Origin: Geodermatophilus saharensis
GTDB lineage: Bacteria > Actinomycetota > Actinomycetes > Mycobacteriales > Geodermatophilaceae
DNA length: 64,000 nucleotides
Assembly (NCBI RefSeq): GCF_900188205.1
Contig: NZ_FZOH01000003.1
Location: 146,539-210,538 of the forward strand
Direction of reading: 5' to 3'
Shown here: in pieces, positions 1 through 8,616 of the stretch
Layout: the number at the start of each line of letters is the position of its first letter
How positions within the stretch are numbered: the stretch's first letter is position 1
Made by a program: the position numbers and the translations under genes
Notes under the pieces: generated by a model
Database searches by the model: none
Seen by the model: only the letters and a program-made list of their open reading frames with translations
Told to the model about the DNA's origin: nothing

Positions 1-238
1 CGAGCACCAGGCGCTCCCCGACGCGCTCGACCAGCGAGCCCCCGCCGAAGGCGGAGACGAACCGGAAGAACGCGAAGGCGCTCACCGCCAGGCCCACCGC
101 CGTCGTCCCGACGCCGAAGGAGCGGGCGAACAGCGGGATGGCCGGGGCGACGATGCCGAAGCCGAGTGCGACGACGAACGCCACGACCGCCAGCACGCCG
201 ACCTCGCGGGGGAGCCCGCCGGACCCCCGTCGCAGCAC
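1..238 (-). CDS. MFS transporter, N-terminal part (runs off window start)
   Basis: Only the first 79 or so codons are inside the window. The minus strand reads from a GTG at 238 into a short basic segment and then a hydrophobic helix (roughly residues 13-35) ending in a GFGIVAPAIPLFA stretch. This matches transmembrane helix 1 of 12-TM drug/metabolite exporters of the major facilitator superfamily. A second helix with SAFAFFRF and a GGSLVERVGER loop follows; the loop resembles the MFS motif A between helices 2 and 3. No ATG lies in frame just upstream, so GTG 238 is the best start but is not certain. It is divergent from the lipoprotein gene at 303. The substrate cannot be told. Confidence 0.72.
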   Translation of the reverse strand, partial: MLRRGSGGLPREVGVLAVVAFVVALGFGIVAPAIPLFARSFGVGTTAVGLAVSAFAFFRFVSAFGGGSLVERVGERLVL

Positions 239-302
239 GGGCTGGATGCTCGCAGGTCGCGCCGGGGGGTCGTCGACCGGACCCCCCGGGTACCGGGCCT
301 GC

Positions 303-1046
303 GTGCCCACCCGCCGCCAGGTGCTGCTCGCCGCCGGCGCCGGCCTGCTCGCCGGGTGCGGTGCCCGGCAGCTGCCGGGGGACGGGGACGCGGCCCTCCT
401 GACCGCGCGCCTCCCGGGCACCGGCGACGGGCCGGTCCCGGCCCCGGGGACCCGCGCCCTGGGCCTCGAGGAGACCCGGGACACCCTGCTGCACGTCCCG
501 GCGGCGGGGGTCGGGGTGCCCGCGCCGCTGGTGGTCGTCCTGCACGGCGCGGGCGGGGACGCCGGGGCCGGGCTGGGGCTGCTGGAGGGGCCGGCCGGCG
601 AGCACGGGCTCCTGCTCCTGGCGCCGGCCTCCCGCGGCCCGACCTGGGACGCCGTCGCCGGGGGCTACGGCCCCGACGTCGCCGTGCTCGACCGGGCGCT
701 GGCCGCGGTCGCGCGCACCGTCCCGGTCGACCCCGCGCGGGTCGCCGTCGCCGGGTTCTCCGACGGCGGGTCCTACGCGCTGGGCCTCGGCCTGGCCAAC
801 GGGCGGCTGTTCCGGCACGTCGTGGCCTTCTCGCCGGGCTTCCTCCCGCCGGGCCCGCGCACCGGCCGGCCGCCGGTGTTCGTGTCCCACGGCACCGCCG
901 ACGGCGTGCTGCCGGTCGACCGGACCAGCCGGCGGGTCGTGCCCGCGCTGCGCGACGACGGGTACGACGTCACCTACCGGGAGTTCCACGGCGGCCACGT
1001 CGTCCCGCCCGAGGTGGCCCGGGAGGCCGCCGGCCTGCTCGACTGA
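303..1046 (+). CDS. Secreted lipoprotein esterase, alpha/beta-hydrolase (LpqC/PHB-depolymerase-like)
   Basis: The 247-residue product starts at GTG 303 because this places a clean lipoprotein signal at the N-terminus: RR at residues 4-5, a hydrophobic core and the lipobox LAGC with the lipidated Cys at 19. A longer in-frame ORF reaches back to 138, but that part is charged and reads against the divergent MFS gene. The body is an alpha/beta hydrolase with an HGAGG oxyanion-type loop, the nucleophile elbow GFSDGG (Ser153), an HGTADG acid loop (Asp200) and a late HGGH (229-232) supplying the catalytic His. This pattern fits small extracellular esterases near polyhydroxybutyrate depolymerases and LpqC. 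The twin Arg could also allow Tat export. The substrate is unknown. Confidence 0.8.
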   Translation: MPTRRQVLLAAGAGLLAGCGARQLPGDGDAALLTARLPGTGDGPVPAPGTRALGLEETRDTLLHVPAAGVGVPAPLVVVLHGAGGDAGAGLGLLEGPAGEHGLLLLAPASRGPTWDAVAGGYGPDVAVLDRALAAVARTVPVDPARVAVAGFSDGGSYALGLGLANGRLFRHVVAFSPGFLPPGPRTGRPPVFVSHGTADGVLPVDRTSRRVVPALRDDGYDVTYREFHGGHVVPPEVAREAAGLLD

Positions 1047-1055
1047 GCGGCGGCG

Positions 1056-1808
1056 TCAGCCGACCTCCGCGGCGAGGGCGCGGATCGGGCCGGACCACGC
1101 CCCGGGGGTGGTCCACACGAAGCTGTGCGCCCCCGGCATCGGGGCGAACCGGCCGTCGCGGGCGAGGCCGGCCAGCGCGCGGGCCCACTCCTCGGTGCAG
1201 ATCCGGTCCTCGCGGCCGTGCAGCACCAGCACCGGGACCGGCACCCGGGGGACGGCGTCCTCGAGGCGGTCGGCCAGGTGGGCCCGCAGGGCGTGCACGA
1301 TGCGCCGCGTGCCGGCGCGCTGCCGCTCGGGCCGGTGGGCCTCGTCGAGGTCGGGGGGCTCCAGCCGGTGGTTGCGGTACCAGGCGCGCAGCACGCCGCC
1401 GAGGCTGCGGTACCGCGGGTCGACCGTCGGGCCGGCCAGCACCAGCCCCCGCACGCCGGGCGGGTGCCGCAGCGCGGCGCGGGCGGCGACCTGCGTGCCG
1501 CCGGAGTGCCCGGCCAGCACCACCCGCTCCAGCCCCGCGGCCGCGAGCCAGGCGACCACCGCGTCGCCGAACTCGACGACGTCGAGCTCGTGCGGCGGCT
1601 CCCCGCTGCCGGAGAAGCCGGGCAGCTCGACGAGGTGGGCGCGGGTCCAGGTCCCCAGCGCCCGCAGTCCCGGGACGAGGTAGTCGGACACGCCGATGCC
1701 CTGGACGACGGCGACCTCGGCGACGCCGGCGCGGGGCCGGCCCACCGAGCGGCTGTGCACCCGCCCGTACGGCGTCTCCCGGTCGGCCGGGACGAGGTCG
1801 GTGGACAG
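1056..1808 (-). CDS. Alpha/beta hydrolase (probable esterase), CTG start proposed
   Basis: This cytosolic-type alpha/beta hydrolase has the nucleophile elbow GHSGGT, a late acid strand (VLVLHGREDRI) and a catalytic His in PGAHSFVW near the C-terminus. The start is unusual. In frame upstream there is only a GTG or ATG about 100 bp away, and the intervening residues look non-coding (Arg/Pro-rich). A perfect GGAGG (1819-1815) sits six bases before an in-frame CTG at 1808, giving an N-terminus LSTDLVPADRETPYGRVH. A downstream GTG (in GRVHSRS) is a third option. The protein would have 250 residues from CTG. It faces the esterase gene tail to tail. The substrate is not deducible. Confidence 0.75.
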   Translation of the reverse strand: MSTDLVPADRETPYGRVHSRSVGRPRAGVAEVAVVQGIGVSDYLVPGLRALGTWTRAHLVELPGFSGSGEPPHELDVVEFGDAVVAWLAAAGLERVVLAGHSGGTQVAARAALRHPPGVRGLVLAGPTVDPRYRSLGGVLRAWYRNHRLEPPDLDEAHRPERQRAGTRRIVHALRAHLADRLEDAVPRVPVPVLVLHGREDRICTEEWARALAGLARDGRFAPMPGAHSFVWTTPGAWSGPIRALAAEVG

Positions 1809-1952
1809 CGGGCACCTCCAGCGGCCGGGCGGTGCGGCACCAGGGCCAGTGTGGCCGCGCCGGCTCCGGGGTGCGCGCCGTCCGGGTGGCTGGTTGGCTC
1901 GCCGCACGCGGCCGGAGCAGGTCGGCCGCCCGGGACGCTGACGGGAGACGAC

Positions 1953-2333
1953 GTGGCCACGACCATCGCAGGGATGTCCAAGCAGACGGCGGCGCGGGCG
2001 CTGGGAGCCGCCGGCGTGGCGTTCGGGGCGCTCAGCGTCCTCGCCCCGCGCGCGGTCGCGGCCGGCTACGGCGTCCCCCCGACACCGCAGGGGCTGCAGC
2101 TGCAGCGCCTGTTCGGCAGCCGCGCGCTGGCCGTCTCGGCCACCGCGCTGACCGCCCGCACCCCCGAGGAGGTCGACCGCAACCTGGCCCTGGTCGCCGC
2201 GGCGAACCTCCTCGACGTGGTCACCGCGCTCGCGGCGGCCGCCGGATCGGGCCGGACCACCACCGTGCGGGCGGTGGCCAGCTCGGCGGTCTACGGCGCG
2301 GCGGCCCTGGCGGTCCGCGCGATGCGGGACTGA
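1953..2333 (+). CDS. Small hydrophobic membrane protein, unknown function
   Basis: A 126-residue product starts at GTG 1953, five bases after GGGAG; an alternative ATG lies at 1974. It is rich in Ala, Val and Leu with probable membrane segments near residues 18-35, 80-95 and 105-122, and no catalytic motif is visible. The shape resembles the small DUF4267/DoxX-like four-helix membrane proteins, but I cannot assign a family firmly. Its stop TGA overlaps the putative start of the Mug glycosylase gene, which suggests translational coupling. Confidence 0.6.
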   Translation: MATTIAGMSKQTAARALGAAGVAFGALSVLAPRAVAAGYGVPPTPQGLQLQRLFGSRALAVSATALTARTPEEVDRNLALVAAANLLDVVTALAAAAGSGRTTTVRAVASSAVYGAAALAVRAMRD

Positions 2334-2863
2334 CGGCGGACGAGCGGCGCACCGGCGAGCAGCTCCCGGGCAAGCCGCTGCCCGACGTCGTCGCCCCGGA
2401 CCTCGACGTCCTCTTCTGCGGGATCAACCCCTCGCTGCTCTCGGCCGCCCGCGGTCACCACTTCGCGCGGCCGGGCAACCGGTTCTGGCCGGCGCTGCAC
2501 CTGGCCGGGCTCACCCCGCGCCGGCTGGCGCCGGAGGAGGACCGGGAGCTCCTGCGCCACGGCCTGGGGGTGACCAACCTGGTGCACCGGCCCACCCGGA
2601 CGGCGGCCGAGCTCACACCGGAGGAGCTGCGCGACGGCGCCGCGGCGCTCACCGACCTCGTGACCCGCCACCGGCCGCGCGCCGTGGCGGTGCTGGGCAT
2701 CACGGCCTGGCGGCCGGCCACCGGCTCCCCGCGCGCCGGGTGGGGCCGGCAGGACGTCTCGATCGGCGGCGCGCAGACGTGGGTGCTGCCGAACCCCAGC
2801 GGGCTCAACGCGCACTTCCAGCTGCCCGACCTCGCCCGCCTCTACGCCGGCCTGCGCCGCTGA
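2330..2863 (+). CDS. mug: G/U mismatch-specific DNA glycosylase (Mug/TDG family)
   Basis: This enzyme would remove uracil or damaged bases opposite guanine in base excision repair. The family signature is clear: a FCGINPS active-site loop near the N-terminus, GNRFWPALHLAGL, GVTNLV, and the late NPSGLN motif that contacts the DNA minor groove. The usual length of about 170-180 residues matches the 177 here. No ATG or GTG fits the expected N-terminus. The reading frame begins naturally at CTG 2330, whose last two bases overlap the TGA of the preceding gene, giving LTADERR, which resembles the common MT-x-E-E start of homologues. The 3' end overlaps the convergent AfsR-like gene by 22 bp. Confidence 0.85.
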   Translation: MTADERRTGEQLPGKPLPDVVAPDLDVLFCGINPSLLSAARGHHFARPGNRFWPALHLAGLTPRRLAPEEDRELLRHGLGVTNLVHRPTRTAAELTPEELRDGAAALTDLVTRHRPRAVAVLGITAWRPATGSPRAGWGRQDVSIGGAQTWVLPNPSGLNAHFQLPDLARLYAGLRR

Positions 2864-5760
2864 GGCAGCCGGCGGGCGCCGGCCTGCGCCTCCTGCGCCA
2901 GCCGCCCGACCAGCGCCACCGCACCGCCGAGGTCGAGCCCCGCGCCCTCGGCCTGCCCGGCGACCAGCTCGTCGTCGGGCAGCGCCTCCTCGGTGGCCGC
3001 CACGTAGCGCTGCCCGTCCAGCGGGTCCATCCGCAGCGGGTCGTAGCCGACCAGCCGGGCGTTGGCCTGCACGGCGCCCAGCAGCACCGCGGCGGTGTGC
3101 GGCTCCCCGGCCGCGGTGGCCGTGCCGACGGCGGCCAGCAGCCCGGCGAGGGTGCCGGTGGCGTCGCCCTCGCGGTGGGTCAGCTCGAGCATCTGCCACA
3201 GGTCGGCCAGCGCCTCGGCCGGCCGCCCGGCGTCGGTGAGCACCTTGGCGCGGATCCACAGCACCGACGAGTGCGCCCACGAGTGGCCCAGGTCGACGGC
3301 CAGCCGCTCGGCTCGGGCCAGGTGGTCCAGCGCGCCGTCGACGTCCCCGGCGGCGCGGGAGAACTGGCCGAGCGTCATGGCGATCTCGACCTGCACCCAC
3401 TCGATGCCCGACGCCTGGGCCAGCTCCAGGCCGCGGGCGATGTCCTGCGGCGTCTGCCCGTCGGGGTCGGGCTGGCCGATCAGCGCCCGCACGAAGCCGC
3501 GCAGGACCAGCGCCAGCGCCAGCACGCCGTCGGACTCGTCGACGGCGGAGGTGACGATCTCGTTGGTCCGCGCCCAGATCGAGGGGACGTCACCGGAGAG
3601 GTAGGCCAGCAGCGCGTCACCGAGCAGCGCGCCGCTGCGCACCTGCGGCGGTGCGTCCGGGGTGGCCTCCAGCGCGGCGGCCAGCCAGCGGCGGCCCTCG
3701 GCGACGTGCCCGCGCCGGTACCACCACCACGACAGCGCCGAGCCGATGCGCAGCGCGAGCTCGCCCTGGCCGGTGGCCAGCGCGTGCCCCAGGGCGGCGC
3801 GCAGCGCGGGCTGCTCGGCGTCGAGCCGGCGGGCGCTGGCGGTCCACTCCGGACGGCGCAGGGTGGGCTCGAGCCGCTCGGTGAGCTGCACGGCGAAGCC
3901 GGTCAGCCGGTCGCGCAGCCGCCGCGCCTGCGCCTCGTCGAGACCCTGCTCGGCGTACTGCCGCAGCGTCTCCAGCATCCGGTAGCGGCCGGCGCGGTGG
4001 TCGAGCTCGACCAGGGACTTGGCCACCAGCACCCGCAGCAGCTCCAGCGCGCCGCCGTCGACCTCCGGGCCGGCGACGGCCTCGACCAGGTCGGGGCCGA
4101 AGGTGCCCGGCAGCACCGCCACGGCGCGGTAGACCGCCAGCTCCGGCGGGGAGAGCAGGTCCACGCTCCACTGCACCGTGGTCGCCAGGGTGCGCTGGTG
4201 GGGCACGGCGGTGCGCCAGCCGCCCGACAGCAGCGCGAAGCGGTCGTCGACCCGGCCGGCCACCTCCGCCAGCGGCAGGGTGGTCAGGCAGGCGGCGGCC
4301 AGCTCCACGGCCAGCGGCAGCCCGTCGAGGGCGGCCACCAGCTCGCGGACCTGCGCCAGGTCCTGCTCCGACGGGTCGGCCAGGTGCGGCGCGGCCAGCC
4401 GGGCGCGGTCGAGGAACAGCCGCTCGGCGTCGCTGCCGGGGGCGCCGGCCGGCATCGGCCCGCAGGGCAGCACCGCCTCGCCGGGCAGGCCCAGCGGCTC
4501 CCGGGAGGTGGCCAGCACCCGCAGCTCCGGACAGCGCGGCAGCAGCTCGGCGCAGGCGGCCGCGGCCGCCTCGACCACGTGCTCGCAGTTGTCCAGGAGC
4601 AGCAGCAGCGGTCGGTCGGCCACGGCGGTGGCGACGGCGCCCAGCGGGTCGCCGCCGGCGAGGGTGACGCCGAGGACGGTGGCCACCTGCGCGGCGACCA
4701 GGTCGGGGTCGGTGACGCCGGCCAGCTCGACCAGCGCGGCCGGCGGGGCACCGTCCGGGCGCCGCCGGGCGGCCTCCAGCGCCAGCCGGGTCTTGCCGCT
4801 GCCGCCGGGCCCGACCAGCGTGACCAGCCGCGGCCCGGCCAGCGCGGCGGCGACCTGGGCGAGCTCGCGCTCGCGGCCGACGAAGGCGGTCAGCGGCACC
4901 GGCAGCGGGCGGCCCAGCCGGACGGCGGGCCGCTCGGCCGCGGACGCCGCGGGCGCGGCGGGTGCGGCGGGCGCGGGACGGGGCGCGCCGGCCGCGGCCA
5001 GCGCCGGGTCCTGGCGCAGGATCTGGCCGTACAGCGCCTGCAGCGGCCGGCCGGGATCGACGCCGAGGCCGTCGGCGAGCAGCCGCCGGCCCTCCTCGTA
5101 GACCTCCAGCGCCTCCGCCTGCCGGCCGCACCGGTACAGCGCCAGCATCAGCGAGGCGCGCAGCCCCTCGCGCAGCGGCTCGGCGCGCAGCAGCTCGCGG
5201 ACGTCGTCGACGATCTCGGCGTGCCGGCCCAGCCGCAGGTCCAGCTCGGCGGCGAGCTCGCGGGCGGCCAGCCGCAGCTGCTCGAGCCGCTCGGACTCCT
5301 CGACGGCGAAGGTCGCCGACACGTCGGCGTAGGCCGGGCCGCGCCACAGCGCCAGTCCCTCGCTGACCGACTCGCGCGCCCGCTCGACGTCGCCGCGCGC
5401 GGCCAGGTCGCGGGCGGCGCGCAGCAGTTGCACGAACCGGACGGCGTCGACGTCCTCGGGGGCGACCTCGAGCCGGTAGCCGGGCTCGCGGGTGACCAGC
5501 AGGGTCCACCGGCCGCCGGTGACGTCGGGCTCGAGCTCGCGGCGCAGCCGGGACACGATCGACTGCAGCGTCGCCGACACCGCCGCGGGCGGCTGCCCGC
5601 TCCACACGCGGTCGACGAGCAGGTCGACGGGGACGGTGCGGCCCGGGTCGACGAGCAGCGCGGCCAGGACGGCGCGGTGCTTGGGGGACTGGGGCGCGAG
5701 GAGGGTGCCGTCGCGCCGGACCTCCACGGGTCCCAGCACGCGGAACGAGGTGCCGGTCAT
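2842..5760 (-). CDS. AfsR/SARP-family transcriptional regulator with NB-ARC ATPase and TPR domains
   Basis: A 972-residue regulator starts at ATG 5760. Domains in order: an OmpR-like winged helix of the SARP type (1-95, with SPKHRAVLAALL and the ATLQSIVSRLRREL recognition region), a bacterial transcriptional activation domain (about 100-250), an Ala/Pro linker (255-275), and an NB-ARC ATPase with P-loop GPGGSGKT at 317-324 and a Walker B-like LLLLDNCEHV near 395. A long TPR-like helical C-terminus follows. Such proteins activate neighbouring or secondary-metabolism genes through heptamer-type direct repeats, and a repeated 10-mer lies in the divergent promoter region. It is divergent from the FAD oxidoreductase at 5937, a plausible target. 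The stop overlaps the 3' end of mug. Confidence 0.9.
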   Translation of the reverse strand: MTGTSFRVLGPVEVRRDGTLLAPQSPKHRAVLAALLVDPGRTVPVDLLVDRVWSGQPPAAVSATLQSIVSRLRRELEPDVTGGRWTLLVTREPGYRLEVAPEDVDAVRFVQLLRAARDLAARGDVERARESVSEGLALWRGPAYADVSATFAVEESERLEQLRLAARELAAELDLRLGRHAEIVDDVRELLRAEPLREGLRASLMLALYRCGRQAEALEVYEEGRRLLADGLGVDPGRPLQALYGQILRQDPALAAAGAPRPAPAAPAAPAASAAERPAVRLGRPLPVPLTAFVGRERELAQVAAALAGPRLVTLVGPGGSGKTRLALEAARRRPDGAPPAALVELAGVTDPDLVAAQVATVLGVTLAGGDPLGAVATAVADRPLLLLLDNCEHVVEAAAAACAELLPRCPELRVLATSREPLGLPGEAVLPCGPMPAGAPGSDAERLFLDRARLAAPHLADPSEQDLAQVRELVAALDGLPLAVELAAACLTTLPLAEVAGRVDDRFALLSGGWRTAVPHQRTLATTVQWSVDLLSPPELAVYRAVAVLPGTFGPDLVEAVAGPEVDGGALELLRVLVAKSLVELDHRAGRYRMLETLRQYAEQGLDEAQARRLRDRLTGFAVQLTERLEPTLRRPEWTASARRLDAEQPALRAALGHALATGQGELALRIGSALSWWWYRRGHVAEGRRWLAAALEATPDAPPQVRSGALLGDALLAYLSGDVPSIWARTNEIVTSAVDESDGVLALALVLRGFVRALIGQPDPDGQTPQDIARGLELAQASGIEWVQVEIAMTLGQFSRAAGDVDGALDHLARAERLAVDLGHSWAHSSVLWIRAKVLTDAGRPAEALADLWQMLELTHREGDATGTLAGLLAAVGTATAAGEPHTAAVLLGAVQANARLVGYDPLRMDPLDGQRYVAATEEALPDDELVAGQAEGAGLDLGGAVALVGRLAQEAQAGARRLPQRRRPA

Positions 5761-5784
5761 CGCGCGGCAGCCTAGGAACCGGAA

Positions 5785-5827
5785 CCGGTCCGTGGTGGTG
5801 TAGCCGCTCCATCGAGTCCGGTCCGTG
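5785..5827. promoter_or_regulatory. Direct repeat in divergent promoter, candidate SARP binding site
   Basis: The 10-mer CCGGTCCGTG occurs exactly at 5785-5794 and again at 5818-5827, a 33-bp period (about three helical turns), between the AfsR-like gene and the FAD oxidoreductase. SARP proteins are known to bind short direct repeats near the -35 region, so this is a reasonable operator candidate. No experimental support. Confidence 0.4.
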
Positions 5828-5936
5828 ACCTGCCGGGCGGGCGGCTGACCTGGCGCCCAAGCGCCCGGCAAGGGCGCACCAAGGACGGCGGCCGACCCTC
5901 GCGCTGCACCGTCGCCGCGCACCTGGGAGAACCCCC

Positions 5937-7232
5937 GTGACCTCCGCACCCGTCCTGTCCGCCGTCCTCCCGCCCGACCTGTCGGCCGCGCTGCGGTCCC
6001 GGCTCTCGCCCGCGGCGGAGGTCCGCGAGGGGACGGTGGTCCAGGTGGCCGAGGCCGCCGACGTCGTCGCGGCGGTGCGGCTGGCCGGCCGGCACGGCGT
6101 CGGGCTCGCCGTCCGCGGCCCCGGGCGCGGGACGGGACGGGCGCGGCGGCTGCTGGTCGACCCCGATCGCCTGTCGGAGGTGACCGTGTCCTCCTCCGGC
6201 TGGGCCCGGGTGGGGGCCGGCGTGCGCTGGCGCGACCTGGCCGGGGAGGCGGGCCGGCGCGGCCTGACCCCGCTGACCGGCGGGTCGGCGGCCGAGCGGG
6301 TCGCCGACACCGTGACCGGGGGCGGCGTCGGCCCGCTGGCGCGCACCTACGGCCTGGCCGGCGACCGGGTGCGGGCGGTGGAGCTGGTCACCGGCGACGG
6401 CGCGCTGCGGCGGGTCACGCCGGCCGAGGAGCCCGAGCTGTTCTGGGGCGTGCGCGGCGGTGGCGCGGCACTGGGTGTGGTGACCGCCGTGGAGCTGGAC
6501 CTGCTGGCCGCCGGCCCCCGCTACGGCGGGCAGCTGCGCTGGGCGGCGGCCGACGCGCAGCGGGTGCTCGACGCCTGGCGGGCGTGGACGCCGACGCTGC
6601 CGGCCCAGGCCGGCACCTCGCTGCTGCTGACCCGGCCGCGCTCCGGCGAGTGCGGCGTGACGGTGCGCTTCGCGTGGGCCGGGGACACCGAGGACGGCGT
6701 CGAGGTCCTCGACGGGCTGCTCGGCCCCCTGGCGGCCACCGCGCGCCCGCTGGACTCCGAGATCGCGCCCCGCGGGCCGGCCGGGCTGGCCACCCGGGAG
6801 CAGGAGCCGGGGATCGGGTCCTCGCTGCTGCCCGACCGGGTCCCCGACGACGCCGCCGCGGCGCTCCTGCGGGCCGTGCGCGGTGCCCGGCCGCGCACGC
6901 TGGAGCTGCGGCTGCTCGGCGGCGCGCTGGGCTGGGTGCCCGAGCGGGCCAGCGCCGTCTGCCACCGCGACGCCCGGCTGGCGGTGCGGCTGGTCGGCGC
7001 CACCGGCGCGGAGGACCGCGCCGCCACCCGGGCGGCCGCGGCGGAGCTGGCCGCCGCGTTCGGCGCCGACCTCGCCGGCCGCCCCCCGGCGCACGGGTTC
7101 GCCGCGGTGCCCGACGTGCTGGCGCGCACCCCCACGCCGTCCGCGCGCGACCGGCTGGCGGCCCTGGCGGCCACCGCCGACCCGCACCGCATCCTCGAGG
7201 GCGCCGCCGGCGGCGACCGCCGCGGGGACTGA
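5937..7232 (+). CDS. FAD-binding oxidoreductase (VAO/PCMH type)
   Basis: The 431-residue flavoenzyme starts at GTG 5937, seven bases after GGGAG. The N-terminal half carries a PCMH-type FAD fold: AVRGPGRGTGRARRLLVD, the GAGVRWRDL strand, TGGGVGPLARTYGLAGD, and ELFWGVRGGGAALGVVTAVEL, all typical of berberine-bridge/6-hydroxynicotine oxidase relatives. Relatives often have a His in the VRGGGH loop for covalent FAD. Here the position is occupied by VRGPGRG, so covalent 8-alpha-histidyl attachment is unlikely. The C-terminal substrate part is short and ends without an obvious BBE tail. It is divergent from the AfsR-like regulator. The substrate is unknown. Confidence 0.85.
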   Translation: MTSAPVLSAVLPPDLSAALRSRLSPAAEVREGTVVQVAEAADVVAAVRLAGRHGVGLAVRGPGRGTGRARRLLVDPDRLSEVTVSSSGWARVGAGVRWRDLAGEAGRRGLTPLTGGSAAERVADTVTGGGVGPLARTYGLAGDRVRAVELVTGDGALRRVTPAEEPELFWGVRGGGAALGVVTAVELDLLAAGPRYGGQLRWAAADAQRVLDAWRAWTPTLPAQAGTSLLLTRPRSGECGVTVRFAWAGDTEDGVEVLDGLLGPLAATARPLDSEIAPRGPAGLATREQEPGIGSSLLPDRVPDDAAAALLRAVRGARPRTLELRLLGGALGWVPERASAVCHRDARLAVRLVGATGAEDRAATRAAAAELAAAFGADLAGRPPAHGFAAVPDVLARTPTPSARDRLAALAATADPHRILEGAAGGDRRGD

Positions 7233-7301
7233 GGCCGGCCGGTCTCGGCCGGCCCCGCGCGGGGCTCACCCCGCCGACCCCACCCCGCCGACCCCACCCC
7301 G

Positions 7302-7341
7302 CGGTGCCCGACCTCACCCTGCAGCGCGAGGTCGGGCACCG
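7302..7341. terminator. Bidirectional hairpin terminator between convergent genes
   Basis: A perfect 14-bp inverted repeat (arms 7302-7315 and 7328-7341, 12-nt loop) lies in the gap between the FAD oxidoreductase and the flavohaemoglobin gene, which end facing each other. Just before it is a 14-bp tandem repeat of CCCCGCCGACCCCA type. There is no U-run, as is usual in such GC-rich genomes. Confidence 0.65.
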
Positions 7342-7368
7342 GGCGGCGAGTCCGGCGGTGGCGCCTCG

Positions 7369-8616
7369 TCAGCCGGCGGTCGCGTGCACCGCGTCGGGGG
7401 AGGGCTCGGCCTGGAAGTCGGCCTGCCACAGGTCGGGGCCGAAGACCTCGTACTGCACGTCGCGCGGGGACACGCCCCGGTCGACGAGCGCGCTGCGCAC
7501 GGCCCGCATGAACGGCAGCGGACCGCACAGGTAGTACACGGCGTCCTCGGGGAGGTCGACCGCGTCGAGGTCCATGACGCCGGCGTGGACGCCGTCGACC
7601 GGCAGGGTCCCGGTGGCCCCGCGCTCGTACCACACGTGGATCCGCGCGCCGGACAGCCGCCGGACGTCGCCGAGCACCTGCTCGCGCAGCGCGAAGGACT
7701 CCTCGTCGACGTCGGCGTGCAGCAGCGTGATCGGCAGGTGCGAGCCGGCGGCGGTCAGGTGGGAGAGCATCCCGGCCATCGGCGTGACGCCGATGCCGGC
7801 GCTGGCGAACACCACCGGGCGGCCGGAGTCGTCGAGGACGACGTCGCCGAAGGGCAGCGACATCGTCAGCCGGTCACCGACGCCGACCCGGTCGCAGAGG
7901 TGGTTGGAGACCTCGCCGTCGGGCCTGCCGTCGCCGCGGACCCGCTTGACCGAGAACTGGCGGTGCTCGCCGTCGTCGGCCCGGGTGAGGCTGTACTGCC
8001 GCGGCTGGCGCACGCCGTCGGGCATCGGCACCTGCACCGTCACGTACTGGCCGGGCAGCGAGGTCTTGACCAGCCGGTCGTCGACCCGCCGGACCCGGAA
8101 GGTGACGACCTCGGGGGTCTCCTGGACCTTCTCGGCGACCTCCCACTCGCGCCAGACCGTCTCCGGGCGCACCCCGCGGGCGCTGTACAGGCCGCGCTCC
8201 TGGTTGATCAGCGCGTAGGCCATCAGCCAGTAGACCTCGTCCCAGGCGGCGGCGACCTCCGGCGTCACCGCGTCGCCGAGGACGTCGGCGATGGCCCAGA
8301 ACAGGTGCTCGTGGACGACGTCGTACTGCGCGGGCGTGATGCCGAGCGAGGCGTGCTTGTGCGCGATGCGCGACAGCAGCCGCTCGGGCAGCTGCTCGGG
8401 TGTCTGCACGAGCGTGCTGGCGAAGACGGCGACCGACCCGGCGAGGGCGACCTGCTGCTCGCCGGTGGCCTGGTTCCCGCGGTTGAAGACGCCGTCGAAC
8501 AGCTCGGGGTGGGCGCCGAACAGGTGCGCGTAGAAGCGCTGGGCGATCTCGCCGACGTGCTCGGCGACCACCGGCAGCGTCGCCTCGATGACGGGTCGGG
8601 AACGGTCGGACAGCAT
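7369..8616 (-). CDS. hmp: Flavohaemoglobin (nitric oxide dioxygenase)
   Basis: The 415-residue protein starts at ATG 8616 behind GAGGAGG. It would oxidise NO to nitrate using O2 and NAD(P)H. The globin domain (1-140) has the distal B10 Tyr29 in RFYAHLF and the proximal haem ligand in HKHASLG (His88 by alignment to Hmp). The FAD domain includes LPGQYVTV and RQYSLT. The NAD domain includes SAGIGVTPMAGML and YYLCGPLPFM, and the C-terminus ends with YEVFGPDL. All key Hmp residues appear intact and length is normal. It is divergent from a second globin-reductase gene at 8792, with a shared 175-bp promoter region. NO or nitrosative-stress control is likely but not visible. Confidence 0.93.
   Translation of the reverse strand: MLSDRSRPVIEATLPVVAEHVGEIAQRFYAHLFGAHPELFDGVFNRGNQATGEQQVALAGSVAVFASTLVQTPEQLPERLLSRIAHKHASLGITPAQYDVVHEHLFWAIADVLGDAVTPEVAAAWDEVYWLMAYALINQERGLYSARGVRPETVWREWEVAEKVQETPEVVTFRVRRVDDRLVKTSLPGQYVTVQVPMPDGVRQPRQYSLTRADDGEHRQFSVKRVRGDGRPDGEVSNHLCDRVGVGDRLTMSLPFGDVVLDDSGRPVVFASAGIGVTPMAGMLSHLTAAGSHLPITLLHADVDEESFALREQVLGDVRRLSGARIHVWYERGATGTLPVDGVHAGVMDLDAVDLPEDAVYYLCGPLPFMRAVRSALVDRGVSPRDVQYEVFGPDLWQADFQAEPSPDAVHATAG

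Noticed and set aside
356..2863. 835-residue frame covering the esterase to mug region
   Set aside because: Arg/Pro/Gly-rich shadow of real genes in other frames; only the last 177 codons (mug) have family motifs.
2740..5775. Long plus-strand frame opposite the AfsR gene
   Set aside because: Composition of Gln/Gly/Arg repeats typical of antisense shadows; the minus strand has clear domains.
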